Shown here: positions 1 to 9,077 of the stretch, in pieces
How the letters are laid out: each line of letters starts with the position of its first letter
Numbering within the stretch: position 1 is the stretch's first letter
Assembly: GCF_015751765.1 (NCBI RefSeq)
Contig: NZ_JADOTX010000001.1
Span: forward strand, 5,952,001 to 6,016,000
Length of the DNA stretch: 64,000 nucleotides
Direction: 5' to 3'
DNA from: Micromonospora ureilytica
GTDB lineage: Bacteria; Actinomycetota; Actinomycetes; Mycobacteriales; Micromonosporaceae
The notes under the pieces: generated by a model
What the model was told of the DNA's origin: nothing
The model's database searches: none
What the model saw: the letters and a program-made list of their open reading frames with translations, nothing else
Made by a program: the position numbers and the translations under genes

Positions 1-1022
1 TCTCCGGTGTCGCCCCGAACGTCTCGCTGGTCGAGCTCAAGGGCGGCCAGGACTCCGGCTACTTCTTCCTCGACCCGGTCGTCAACGCCCTGGTCTACGC
101 CGGCCGGTCCGGGATCGACGTGGTCAACATGTCGTTCTACGTCGACCCGTGGCTCTACAACTGCACAGCCAACCCGGCCGACTCGCCCGAGGACCAGGCC
201 GAGCAGCGGGCCATCATCAAGGCGATGAAGCGGGCGCTGATCTTCGCGCACAACAAGGGCGTGACCCTCGTCGGCGCGCTCGGCAACAACAACGAGGACC
301 TCGGCGCACCGCGCACCGACACCACGAGCCCCGACTACGGCGCCGACCCGTACGACCGGCCGATCGACAACGAGAGCTGCTGGGACCTGCCCACCGAGGG
401 CCCGCACGTGATCGGGGTGTCGTCGGTCGGTCCGTCCGGCAAGAAGTCGGACTTCTCCAACTACGGCACCGAGCAGATCTCGATCGCCGCGCCGGGTGGT
501 TGGTTCCGGGACGGCTTCGGCACCGACACCCACCGGACCCCGGCCAACATGATCCTCTCCACGTACCCGCTGAAGGTGCTGCAGGAGGAGCCGATCTCGG
601 CGACCATCCCGGACCCCCGGGTGGACGCGGACGGCAACATCGACCCCCGGATCGCCAGCGAGGTCTTCAAACAGTGCAAGGCCAATGGTGAGTGCGGCTA
701 CTACACCTACCTCCAGGGCACCTCGATGGCGTCCCCGCACGCCGCCGGCGTCGCCGCGCTGATCGTCAGCCGGTATGGCAAGGCGCAGGGTCGGACCGGC
801 TTCGGGATGTCGCCGGACCAGGTCGAGCAGCACCTCTACCGTACGGCCGCCGAGCACGCCTGCCCGGAGCCGCGTCTCCAGCAGTACCGCAACGAGGGCC
901 GGGACGAGACCTATGACGCGTACTGCGCCGGTGGAGTCAACTTCAACGGCTTCTACGGCTACGGGATCGTCGACGCCTACGCGGCGGTGAAGACCCCGCT
1001 CAAGCCGAACGCCCGCCCGTAG
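1..1022 (+). CDS. Secreted subtilisin-like (S8) serine protease, C-terminal part
   Basis: The frame is open from the left edge, so the 5' end lies outside the window. The visible 340 residues are the second half of a subtilisin catalytic domain. The segment GALGNNNED carries the oxyanion-hole Asn, and GTSMASPHAAGVAAL, near bases 718-762, carries the catalytic Ser. The Asp and His of the triad should lie upstream. A long insert with paired Cys (ESCW, KQCKANGECGYY) separates the two motifs, which is common in secreted actinobacterial S8 enzymes. The protein ends soon after the domain with no cell-wall anchor. It probably degrades extracellular protein; the substrate is unknown. Confidence 0.9.
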   Translation, partial: SGVAPNVSLVELKGGQDSGYFFLDPVVNALVYAGRSGIDVVNMSFYVDPWLYNCTANPADSPEDQAEQRAIIKAMKRALIFAHNKGVTLVGALGNNNEDLGAPRTDTTSPDYGADPYDRPIDNESCWDLPTEGPHVIGVSSVGPSGKKSDFSNYGTEQISIAAPGGWFRDGFGTDTHRTPANMILSTYPLKVLQEEPISATIPDPRVDADGNIDPRIASEVFKQCKANGECGYYTYLQGTSMASPHAAGVAALIVSRYGKAQGRTGFGMSPDQVEQHLYRTAAEHACPEPRLQQYRNEGRDETYDAYCAGGVNFNGFYGYGIVDAYAAVKTPLKPNARP

Positions 1023-1066
1023 CGCACATCGCACTGCGGAGGTGGCCCAACCGCCACCACCCTCCG

Positions 1067-1096
1067 GGGCCCGGTCGACGCTCGTCGACCGGGCCC
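1067..1096 (+). terminator. Stem-loop terminator after the S8 protease
   Basis: A perfect 13-bp inverted repeat with a 4-nt loop (arms 1067-1079 and 1084-1096) lies 45 bp after the protease stop. It has no T-tract, as is usual for actinomycete terminators. It may also serve the convergent gene ending at 1148. Confidence 0.7.
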
Positions 1097-1147
1097 TGCG
1101 CTCGTCCGGGCCTGCTGCTCCGGGCCGCCACCCCGCGCCGCTCATGA

Positions 1148-2257
1148 TCATGTGAAAGACCCCCGTCGCCAGCCGCGGCTGACCAGCGCGTCGCGCACCT
1201 CGCGAAACACCGCCGGAAACTCGCCGTGCAGCCGTTGGCTGGTCACGTGCAGGACCAGCCAACCCGCGGCGACCAGCTGATTCAGCCGACGGCGGTCGCG
1301 GTGCAGCTGCTCCGCGTCGGAGTGCCACTTCCCGTCGTACTCCACCGCCACCCGATATTGCGGCCAGGCCAGATCGGGGTGCAGAACAACGCCGATCGGC
1401 AGGCGTACCGGATGTTGAACCGCTGGGCGCGGCAGCCCACCCAGTACCAACCGCACGCGTAGCTGTGACTCCGGTGGAGACTCAGCTCTGTCGTCGGCCA
1501 GGTCGAAGACCCAGCGCGCTCGTCGCCCACCGGGCCGGTCAGCATTGCGGGCAGCCATGGCGGCCAGGGTGTCGCTATCGGTCAGCCCCTGCCCGAGCAG
1601 CGAGTCGACGATGGCGACCGCCCGGACCGGGTCGAGCCAGACGGCCGTCTCCCAGGCGGCCCGCCCGGGATCGGACCGGGGGATCGGAAGCTCCGGCTCC
1701 CGGGACTTCAGCGGGCTGGCCGCCGCCCACCCGTCGCCCCGGCTGGCCGCCACCATGCCCCCTGCTCCGACGGACACGGCGGCCGGGCGGGACAGTTGCC
1801 GTGCTGGGCGTGGTGACATACCGCCGGCGGGTGGGCGCCCTGCTCCCGTAGGTCGGGCCGCATCACGTGGACGTCCAGCGCTCGACGGACGCCCGGCATC
1901 CGGCATTGGGGCGATGGCATTGACGTGTACGCGGAGGCCGCGCTGTGGGCCGATCCGCAGCGATCGGGGCACGAGGACGTGCACATCGTCGGTGAAGCTC
2001 GCGGCGTGTTGGACGCCGTGCAGGTAGGCGGCCGACGGGCCGCCGACCACCACTCCGGGCGGTAGCCGGAGGAGGGCGGCGCGACACGCGAGGGCGTGGT
2101 CGCGGTCCAGTCGTGAATCGGCGTAGATGTCGTGGCGCAACCGCACCCAGGCGGAGTTGCGCAGCTGATGTTCGGTGAGCAGGCCGTCCCGGACAGCGTC
2201 GGAGCCACGGAAGACCTGCCAGGCCAGGGCATCGGGGCGATGCGGACGTGGTGGCAT
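1148..2257 (-). CDS. DUF559-type protein with AbiEi-like N-terminal part
   Basis: The product is about 369 aa from the ATG at 2257; the frame opens further upstream, but family resemblance starts near MPPRPHRPDALAWQVF. The N-terminal half (HQLRNSAWVRLRHDIYAD, then VVVGGPSAAYLHGV) resembles the winged-helix AbiEi-type region found in many actinobacterial proteins. The C-terminal half (YRVAVEYDGKWH, RRRLNQLVAAGWLVLHVT) matches the DUF559/Vsr-like endonuclease fold. The Gly/Pro/Arg-rich middle (about residues 125-190) looks like a linker. Many paralogues occur per actinomycete genome and their function is unproven. It stands alone and converges on the S8 gene. Confidence 0.7.
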   Translation of the reverse strand: MPPRPHRPDALAWQVFRGSDAVRDGLLTEHQLRNSAWVRLRHDIYADSRLDRDHALACRAALLRLPPGVVVGGPSAAYLHGVQHAASFTDDVHVLVPRSLRIGPQRGLRVHVNAIAPMPDAGRPSSAGRPRDAARPTGAGRPPAGGMSPRPARQLSRPAAVSVGAGGMVAASRGDGWAAASPLKSREPELPIPRSDPGRAAWETAVWLDPVRAVAIVDSLLGQGLTDSDTLAAMAARNADRPGGRRARWVFDLADDRAESPPESQLRVRLVLGGLPRPAVQHPVRLPIGVVLHPDLAWPQYRVAVEYDGKWHSDAEQLHRDRRRLNQLVAAGWLVLHVTSQRLHGEFPAVFREVRDALVSRGWRRGSFT

Positions 2258-2533
2258 GCTGAGCAGCCTGCCGACCACCGATCGGCCACCGAAACCCCTG
2301 TGGACAACCCGGCCCGCGCGTGCCGCCACACCTGTGGACAACCACGAATCCGCCTGCTGATCTTGCTATGCGCCGGCCGGATCGACAGGGCATTCGGGCT
2401 GCCGCCGAGCGGTGATCCACTCGCGTTCCTGAAAAGCCGGGCGGTTGTTGGCCTTGGGATACCGCGACTTCCGTAAAGCCGAGTTGATCAAGCCGCCCGG
2501 GCGCGCGACGGCGAGGTGGGGCGTGGGGCCGGG

Positions 2534-3301
2534 TCAGCTGAGGGCGGCGGTGATGGCTCGGGCGGCGGCCAGCACGTGGGGGCCGATCGTGTCGACGTCC
2601 AGCGGGGCGAGCGCGACCACGCCGACGCTGGCCTCCAAGCCTGGTACGTCGAGCACCGGTGCTGCCAACCCGTACGCCCCGGCCTGCAACTCTCCGCTGC
2701 TACTCACCGGCTCTGCCACCCCGGCTCGACCGGCCAGGATCGCCCGGCCCGCCGCTCCCCGGTCCAGTGGGTGTCGTGCCCCGGCCCGGTACGCGACGTG
2801 GAACGACGTCGAGCTCGGCTCGACCACGGCCAAGGCGACGCCCTCGCCACCTTCGACCACGGTCAGATGTGCTGTCGCGCCGGCCTGCTCGGCGAGGCGG
2901 CGTAGCGCGGGCAGCGCACCCTCGGCGAGCAGCGGCTGGGCCCGTCGGGCCAGGTGCAGCAACCCAGCCCCGAGGCGCAACCGACCGTCTCCGTCGCGGC
3001 GCAGCATGCCGTGCCCGGTCAGCGCACTGACCAGCCGGTAGACGGCGGCCCGGCCGATGCCGAGCCGATTCGCGGCCTCGGTGACGGTCAGGCCGCCAGG
3101 GGCGTCGGCGACCAGGTGCAGCAGCCGCAAACCCCGGTCCAGCGTCTGCGATGTCTCCCCGGCGCGCCCCACGCCAGGGTCGGCCGAACCGGAGACCGGC
3201 CCGGAGGTCGGGTCGGCGGGGGCGGTGGGGTTGGCTGGCGTGTCACCGGAGCCACCGGAGCGTGCGGTCGCATCCACGCCTGGCAGCGTACGACCCGGCA
3301 C
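2534..3301 (-). CDS. IclR-family transcriptional regulator
   Basis: A 255-aa protein with an N-terminal winged helix (LDRGLRLLHLVADAPGGLTVTEAANRLGIGRAAVYRLV, about residues 54-88) and a C-terminal IclR effector domain (HLTVVEGGEGVALAVVEP, HPLDRGAAGRAILAG). The first 50 residues are Gly/Pro/Ala-rich and low-complexity, so the GTG at 3301 may be upstream of the true start. It is divergent from cysS with only 39 bp between the starts. IclR proteins usually respond to small aromatic or organic acids; the effector and targets cannot be told from the sequence. Confidence 0.85.
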   Translation of the reverse strand: MPGRTLPGVDATARSGGSGDTPANPTAPADPTSGPVSGSADPGVGRAGETSQTLDRGLRLLHLVADAPGGLTVTEAANRLGIGRAAVYRLVSALTGHGMLRRDGDGRLRLGAGLLHLARRAQPLLAEGALPALRRLAEQAGATAHLTVVEGGEGVALAVVEPSSTSFHVAYRAGARHPLDRGAAGRAILAGRAGVAEPVSSSGELQAGAYGLAAPVLDVPGLEASVGVVALAPLDVDTIGPHVLAAARAITAALS

Positions 3302-3340
3302 CGGCGGACCCGGACAGGCACGGACAGCTACCCTTGTACG

Positions 3341-4756
3341 GTGACGCTACGCCTGTATGACACTGCCACCCGATCGGTGCGGGACTTCGTCCCGCGGGAA
3401 GCCGGCAAGGTGGGGGTCTACCTGTGTGGTCTCACCCTCCAGGCCCCGCCGCACATCGGTCATCTTCGCTCCGGCGTCAACTATGACGTCCTGCGTCGTT
3501 GGCTGTTGGCCGCCGGCTACGAGGTCACCTTCATTCGCAATCTGACCGACATCGACGACAAGATCCTGGTCAAGGCGGGCGAGCAGGGTCGTCCGTTCTG
3601 GTCGATCGCGTACGCCAACGAGTTGCTGCTCGCCCAGTCGTACCGGTCGTTGAACGTGTTGGCACCCACCTATGAGCCGCGCGCCACTGGGCACATCCCC
3701 GAGATGCATGAGCTGATCACGAAGTTGATCGCCGATGGGCACGCGTACCCGGCGAGTGACGGCTCGGGCGACGTCTACTTCGACGTGGCGTCCTGGCCGG
3801 CGTACGGGTCGCTGTCGGGTCAGTCGCCGGACGCCATGCAGTCCGCCGGGGACGCCCCGGATCGGGGCAAGCGGGATCCGCGCGACTTCGCGCTCTGGAA
3901 GGGTGCCAAACCGGACGAGCCGGCGGACGCCTACTGGCCCTCACCGTGGGGGCTGGGCCGTCCGGGCTGGCACATCGAGTGCTCGGCGATGTGCTGGCGA
4001 TATCTCGGCCCGGAGTTCGACATTCACGGCGGTGGCCTGGATCTGACGTTCCCGCACCACGAGAACGAGATCGCCCAGTCCAAGGCGGCCGGGTTGCCGT
4101 TCGCCCGCTACTGGGTGCACCACGGGTTGTTGAGCATCGGCGGGGCCAAGATGGGCAAGTCCGCCGGCAACGCGCTGGACCTGGCGTACGTGGATTCGCT
4201 CGGTGTGCGGCCGGTGGAGCTGCGCTACTACTACGCCGCCGCGCACTACCGCTCGCTGATCGACTACTCGGAGGATTCGCTGCGCGACGCGGCCACCGCG
4301 TACCGGCGGATCGAGGGTTTCGTGCAGCGGGCCGTCGAGCGGGTCGGCGCCGGGCAGCTCGGTGAGCTGCCCGCTGGCTTCGTCGCGGCGATGAACGACG
4401 ACCTCAACACGTCCGCCGCGCTGGCTGTGCTGCAACAGCACATTCGGGACGGCAACACCGCGCTGAGCGTCGGCGACGATGTGACCGTCCGCACCACGCT
4501 GGCCGTGGTGCGGGCAATGCTGGATATTCTCGGGGTCGACCCCCTCGACCCGGCCTGGACCGGTGGCGGCGGATCGGACGATCTTCGTGCCGTGGTTGAC
4601 TCCCTGATCGCGCTGGCCCTGGAGCAGCGTGCGCAGGCGCGTGGCCGCAAGGACTGGGCCGCCGCGGACGCGGTGCGTGACCAGCTCAAGCTGGCCGGCG
4701 TGGTGGTCGAGGACACCCCCCAGGGCCCCCGTTGGACTATTGGAGAGCAGGACTGA
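3341..4756 (+). CDS. cysS: Cysteinyl-tRNA synthetase
   Basis: A 471-aa class I aminoacyl-tRNA synthetase that charges tRNA-Cys in the cytoplasm. The HIGH motif is in [16 protein letters not shown], with the zinc-ligand Cys just before it (VYLCG). The KMSKS loop is [17 protein letters not shown] and [11 protein letters not shown] carry the other zinc and active-site residues. The sequence is close in pattern to Mycobacterium CysS, not to MshC of mycothiol synthesis. The GTG at 3341 was chosen because conserved sequence ([23 protein letters not shown]) begins there; the longer upstream frame is not protein-like. A -10-like TACCCT (3329-3334) lies 6 bp upstream, suggesting a leaderless mRNA. It overlaps rlmB. 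Confidence 0.95.
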   Translation: MTLRLYDTATRSVRDFVPREAGKVGVYLCGLTLQAPPHIGHLRSGVNYDVLRRWLLAAGYEVTFIRNLTDIDDKILVKAGEQGRPFWSIAYANELLLAQSYRSLNVLAPTYEPRATGHIPEMHELITKLIADGHAYPASDGSGDVYFDVASWPAYGSLSGQSPDAMQSAGDAPDRGKRDPRDFALWKGAKPDEPADAYWPSPWGLGRPGWHIECSAMCWRYLGPEFDIHGGGLDLTFPHHENEIAQSKAAGLPFARYWVHHGLLSIGGAKMGKSAGNALDLAYVDSLGVRPVELRYYYAAAHYRSLIDYSEDSLRDAATAYRRIEGFVQRAVERVGAGQLGELPAGFVAAMNDDLNTSAALAVLQQHIRDGNTALSVGDDVTVRTTLAVVRAMLDILGVDPLDPAWTGGGGSDDLRAVVDSLIALALEQRAQARGRKDWAAADAVRDQLKLAGVVVEDTPQGPRWTIGEQD

Positions 4757-5889
4757 TGGCCGGCAACTCGCAGCGCCGTGGCCGGCGACTGACGTCGAAG
4801 GCAAGCGCCCCCAAGGGCACCGGCGGCAAGAACAAGGACTCGTTGGCCGGGCGGGGCCGCACCCTGCCCGCGGACGAGCGGCCGTGGCACAAGGGTTACT
4901 CGGGCACCGAGAAGCTGCCCCAGCGCACCGCCTGGAAGCAGGACAAGGAGCGCCGCGCGGCGGCCGAGGAGGGGCGCGCCCCCAAGATCGGTCAGCCGGG
5001 CAGCAAGGACACCACCTGGGGTCGGGGCGGCGGTCGGGGCGTACCGGTCGGTCGGGGTGCTGCCACTGGCGGACGGGGCGGCAAGCCCACCGGGCGGTCC
5101 GGTCCGCGGGTCACGCCGGGGCGCAAGTCCAACCCCTCGAAGGACACTCCGGAGCTGCTGGTCGGGCGTAACCCGGTGCTGGAGGCGTTGCGCGCCAACG
5201 TGCCGGCGACGGCGCTCTACACCGCCCAGGGCATCGACATGGACGACCGGATCAACGAGATCATCCGGACCGCCGCCGACCGGGGCATCGCCAACCTGGA
5301 GATCAGCCGCGCCGAGTTGGACCGGATGACCGGCGGGGTGCTGCACCAGGGTGTCGGCTTGCAGGTGCCGCCCTTCGCGTACCAGCCGTTCGAGGACATG
5401 GTCGCCGCTGCCCTGGAGCAGCAGGCTCCGCTGCTGGTCGCACTGGACGGTGTCACCGACCCGCGCAACCTGGGTGCCGTCATCCGGTCGGCTGCCGCGT
5501 TCGGCGCGCAGGGTGTCTTCGTACCCGAGCGTCGTGCCGCCGGGATCACCGCGACCGCCTGGCGGACCAGTGCCGGCGCGGCCGCGCGGGTGCCCGTGGC
5601 GCAGGTGACCAACCTGACCCGGTCGCTGAAGGCGTGCCGGGACGCCGGCTTCATGGTCGTCGGCCTGGATGCCGACGGCGACACCGACCTCTACAACCTG
5701 GAGGCCGCGGTCGGTCCGCTGGTGGTGGTGGTCGGTTCCGAGGGGCGTGGTCTTTCCCGCCTGGTCGGGGAGACCTGCGACCTGACCGTCAGCATTCCGA
5801 TGATCTCCGAGGTCGAGTCGCTCAACGCCAGCGTGGCCGCGGCGGTCGCCCTGGCCGAGGTCGCCCGTCGGCGCTCCGTCGAGCTGTAG
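4756..5889 (+). CDS. rlmB: 23S rRNA (guanosine-2'-O-)-methyltransferase RlmB (SpoU/TrmH family)
   Basis: A 377-aa protein whose start overlaps the cysS stop by one base (TGATG), so the two are co-translated. The first 130 residues are a basic, Gly-rich disordered extension typical of actinobacterial RlmB. It is followed by a substrate-binding domain ([22 protein letters not shown]) and the SpoU knot with its three motifs: [28 protein letters not shown] and [21 protein letters not shown]. It methylates the ribose of a guanosine in the 23S rRNA peptidyl-transferase region using SAM. Pairing with cysS is conserved across actinobacteria. Confidence 0.93.
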   Translation: MAGNSQRRGRRLTSKASAPKGTGGKNKDSLAGRGRTLPADERPWHKGYSGTEKLPQRTAWKQDKERRAAAEEGRAPKIGQPGSKDTTWGRGGGRGVPVGRGAATGGRGGKPTGRSGPRVTPGRKSNPSKDTPELLVGRNPVLEALRANVPATALYTAQGIDMDDRINEIIRTAADRGIANLEISRAELDRMTGGVLHQGVGLQVPPFAYQPFEDMVAAALEQQAPLLVALDGVTDPRNLGAVIRSAAAFGAQGVFVPERRAAGITATAWRTSAGAAARVPVAQVTNLTRSLKACRDAGFMVVGLDADGDTDLYNLEAAVGPLVVVVGSEGRGLSRLVGETCDLTVSIPMISEVESLNASVAAAVALAEVARRRSVEL

Positions 5890-5897
5890 CACGTCGA

Positions 5898-5936
5898 CGA
5901 AGGCCCCCTCCCGCCGAGCGCGGGAGGGGACCTTCG
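5898..5936 (+). terminator. Terminator of cysS-rlmB
   Basis: Inverted repeat of about 16 bp with one central mismatch (arms CGAAGG plus a C/G-rich inner stem), placed 8 bp after the rlmB stop. It is GC-rich without a T-tract. Confidence 0.75.
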
Positions 5937-5977
5937 TGGTGAGCTCTGCCGGGTCAAGAGCCGCTTCGGTACGACGG

Positions 5978-6009
5978 AAGGGGCGGCCCGCCGAAGCGGA
6001 CCGCCCCTT
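5978..6009 (-). terminator. Terminator of msiK
   Basis: Near-perfect 14-bp inverted repeat with a 4-base loop, 16 bp beyond the msiK stop. It is read from the minus strand and forms a back-to-back pair with the rlmB terminator. Confidence 0.75.
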
Positions 6010-6025
6010 TCGGTACGGCGTTACG

Positions 6026-7117
<1,092 letters not shown>

Positions 7118-7251
7118 GGTGAAGCGCTTCCTTTCACCGGCAGGAACGTGCCGGACGATCCGAGTGAAGGAGCAACCGGCACGAGTCCGTGCCGGTCAGC
7201 GGACGGCGGCCCGGCCGCGGGGGCCCGGTCGTCCGTCCGTGTGAGTGAACC

Positions 7252-7265
7252 GTAAACGCGTTTAC
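7252..7265 (-). promoter_or_regulatory. LacI-family operator palindrome upstream of msiK
   Basis: GTAAACGCGTTTAC is a perfect 14-bp palindrome with the central CG typical of LacI/GalR operators, 135 bp upstream of the msiK start. Between it and the gene, arms 7175-7182 and 7189-7196 form a perfect 8-bp hairpin in the predicted leader. No LacI regulator gene is in the window. Confidence 0.65.
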
Positions 7266-7456
7266 CCGTGCTGCCAAGGCGGGGGGCCGCCCAGCCCACC
7301 AGGCGGGCTACGCATTCCGGTCACTTAGGCACGGTCAGACATCAATCGACGCCACGTCTGATGGCCGCGCGTCGGGTTGTTGACGATTCCCGTGGTCGGG
7401 AGGCATCTCGATCGGGATAACCGGACGTCAGTCGCTATGCTGACCTCGACGCACGC

Positions 7457-7533
7457 GCCCCTGTAGCTCAGCTGGCCAGAGCACTCGCCTTGTAAGCGAG
7501 ATGTCGCCGGTTCGATCCCGGCCGGGGGCTCCA
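7457..7533 (+). tRNA. tRNA-Thr (anticodon UGU)
   Basis: A full cloverleaf can be drawn. The acceptor stem pairs 7457-7463 with 7523-7529. The D stem is GCTC/GAGC and the anticodon stem CTCGC/GCGAG with loop CTTGTAA (anticodon TGT). The T arm is GCCGG-TTCGATC-CCGGC. The discriminator is T and CCA is encoded (7531-7533). From 7489 onward the gene is supplied by the inserted element's att repeat, so integration left the tRNA intact. Confidence 0.95.
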
Positions 7534-7545
7534 ATTCCATCAGGC
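7489..7545 (+). repeat. attL: left copy of the 57-bp attachment repeat
   Basis: Exact 57-bp match to 23630-23686. It runs from the anticodon loop of tRNA-Thr through the T arm, acceptor 3' strand and CCA, and 12 bp beyond. Integration into the 3' half of a tRNA with restoration of the gene is the hallmark of AICE tyrosine recombinases. Confidence 0.95.
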
Positions 7546-7579
7546 ATTTCCCGATGGGCACTGCCACGAGTCGACCGGT

Positions 7580-7601
7580 TGACAGCAACGCTGACAGCAA
7601 C
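7580..7601. repeat. Tandem TGACAGCAAC repeats, likely integrase arm sites
   Basis: Two direct copies of TGACAGCAAC (7580-7589 and 7592-7601, 12-bp spacing) lie between attL and the int stop. Further copies are at 23527-23536 (inside the element, left of attR) and 23721-23730 (outside it). Position on both sides of the core suggests arm-type integrase or Xis binding sites. Confidence 0.55.
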
Positions 7602-7606
7602 GGCAC

Positions 7607-8848
7607 TCACGAGAGCTTCCCGTCGAGCTTGCCGAGAGCCTGACGCATCGCGTCGAGGTTGGCGTGAGCGTAGACCTTGAGCGTGATCTTCACGTCGGCG
7701 TGCCGAGCGATGGCCTGAACGACGTGCGGCGGTACGCCTAACTCCATCAGCAGCGATACGACGGTGTGCCGCAGGTCGTGTAGGCGGACACCAGGTAGAC
7801 CGGCGGTTTCCCGGAGCCGGGCGAAGGAGCGGCTAAGGTTGGTGGGCTCCATCGGAGTGCCCCGCTCCGAGGGAAACACGAGATCGTGGTCTTCCCACAC
7901 CTCGGCGAGGGCGGCTCGCTCTGCCTGCTGCCGTTCCTGGTGTTCGAGAAGAGTGAGCCAGGTGACCTCGGGCAGGGGCAACACCGCCTCCGAATCTTCG
8001 GTCTTGGCGTCCTGGACGTGGAGCTGCCCGGCAACCCGCTGGACGGTCTGCTGCACCCGTAGCGTGCCCTCGTCCAGGTCGAGATCCGACCACCGGAGGC
8101 CGACCAACTCACCTCGACGCAGACCCATGGTCGCCGCTACGACATAGAGCGCGTGGAGCCGGTGACCGGCTGCGGCGGCCAGGATCTTTCGTACCTGATC
8201 GACGGAGAGCCCTTTGCCGACCTTGTAGCGAGGCGACGGGATACGAACCAGCTTGGCGACGTTGCGCGAGACCAGCTCTTCCCGCATGGCGTGCTGTAGC
8301 GCGTTGCGGAGCACCGCGTGCACGAACTGGATCTGACGGGCGCTGGGATAGTGCTGACAGCAGCGACCGACAGAGCAGCAGCGGCGTTCAGCCGGTCGAA
8401 TCTTGTCCAAGCCGTTGGTGCAGCAGAGGCACTTACGGCGGAACTCGTCCATGAACGCCTTGACGTGCTGGACCTGCAACCCGTCGAGACGCTTAGTGCC
8501 GAGTGCCGGAACGAGGTGCAGCCGTACCGCGCTTTCGTAACCCCGGGCGGTGGTGGGCTTGAGGTCGCTGACGTAGGCGGCCAGCCAGTACGGCAGATAG
8601 TCGGCCAGCTTCCAGGCCCGGTCGGGAACCGGGATGCCCCGCTGCGAGCGGGATTTCAGGTCGACGAGCTTGGTGTGAGCTTCTTCCCAGGTCGCGCCGT
8701 AGACGAACTTGCGCTTACGGGTGCCCTCGGTGGTAAGTACGTATGCCTGCCCGACCCAGCGACCGTCGCTGGACCGCTGATAGATCGAGCCTTCGCCGTT
8801 GGGATTGCGACGAGCGGCGGACTGGCGTTGCTTGGGCTCTTTGGGCAT
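7607..8848 (-). CDS. int: AICE site-specific tyrosine recombinase (integrase)
   Basis: A 413-aa tyrosine recombinase. The N-terminal arm-binding part (NPNGEGSIYQRSSDGRWVGQAY) is followed by a SAM-like core-binding domain (LADYLPYWLAAYVSDLKPTTARGYESAV) with a Cys-rich insert (KCLCCTNGLD, RRCCSVGRCC) that could bind zinc. The catalytic domain shows TMGLRRGELVGLRWSDLD (first Arg), LHDLRHT (HxxR), ARHAD (second His) and the nucleophile Tyr in LKVYAH. The ATG at 8848 overlaps the xis stop by one base. The stop is 61 bp from attL, as expected for an int acting on that site. It should integrate and, with Xis, excise the element. Confidence 0.93.
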   Translation of the reverse strand: MPKEPKQRQSAARRNPNGEGSIYQRSSDGRWVGQAYVLTTEGTRKRKFVYGATWEEAHTKLVDLKSRSQRGIPVPDRAWKLADYLPYWLAAYVSDLKPTTARGYESAVRLHLVPALGTKRLDGLQVQHVKAFMDEFRRKCLCCTNGLDKIRPAERRCCSVGRCCQHYPSARQIQFVHAVLRNALQHAMREELVSRNVAKLVRIPSPRYKVGKGLSVDQVRKILAAAAGHRLHALYVVAATMGLRRGELVGLRWSDLDLDEGTLRVQQTVQRVAGQLHVQDAKTEDSEAVLPLPEVTWLTLLEHQERQQAERAALAEVWEDHDLVFPSERGTPMEPTNLSRSFARLRETAGLPGVRLHDLRHTVVSLLMELGVPPHVVQAIARHADVKITLKVYAHANLDAMRQALGKLDGKLS

Positions 8849-9045
8849 CAGGCAGCTTCTTCCGTGAGCGTGGTGATGACTTCGTCGATGGCGGCGGCGG
8901 GGATCAGCCGGCGGCTTCCGACCTTGAAGGAGCGGAGGCGACCGGAACGGATCAGGTCGTAGACGAGCGAGCGACCGATGCCGAGCGCTCGGGCGGCTTC
9001 CTCCACGCGCAGCACGCGAGGAGTGATCGAAGTGGGGGCGTCCAT
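8848..9045 (-). CDS. xis: Excisionase (helix-turn-helix, MerR-like fold)
   Basis: A 65-aa protein from the ATG at 9045, which has a good ribosome site (GAGGAAGG) upstream; a TTG 36 bp earlier is less likely. The core VLRVEEAARALGIGRSLVYDLIRSGRLRSFKVGSRRLIP is the excisionase/MerR-like DNA-binding helix set. It overlaps int by one base and follows rep by 32 bp. It should direct the integrase toward excision by binding beside the att core. Confidence 0.9.
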   Translation of the reverse strand: MDAPTSITPRVLRVEEAARALGIGRSLVYDLIRSGRLRSFKVGSRRLIPAAAIDEVITTLTEEAA

Positions 9046-9077
9046 CGGTTGGCCTTCCTCGTGCGGCGCGGCGGGGG

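Noticed and set aside
7325..7606. Minus-strand frame across the tRNA encoding ELEPPAGIEPATSRLQ
   Set aside because: It is the reverse of tRNA-Thr and attL; this peptide is a well-known false gene from tRNA DNA. The copy at 23424-23729 arises the same way at attR.
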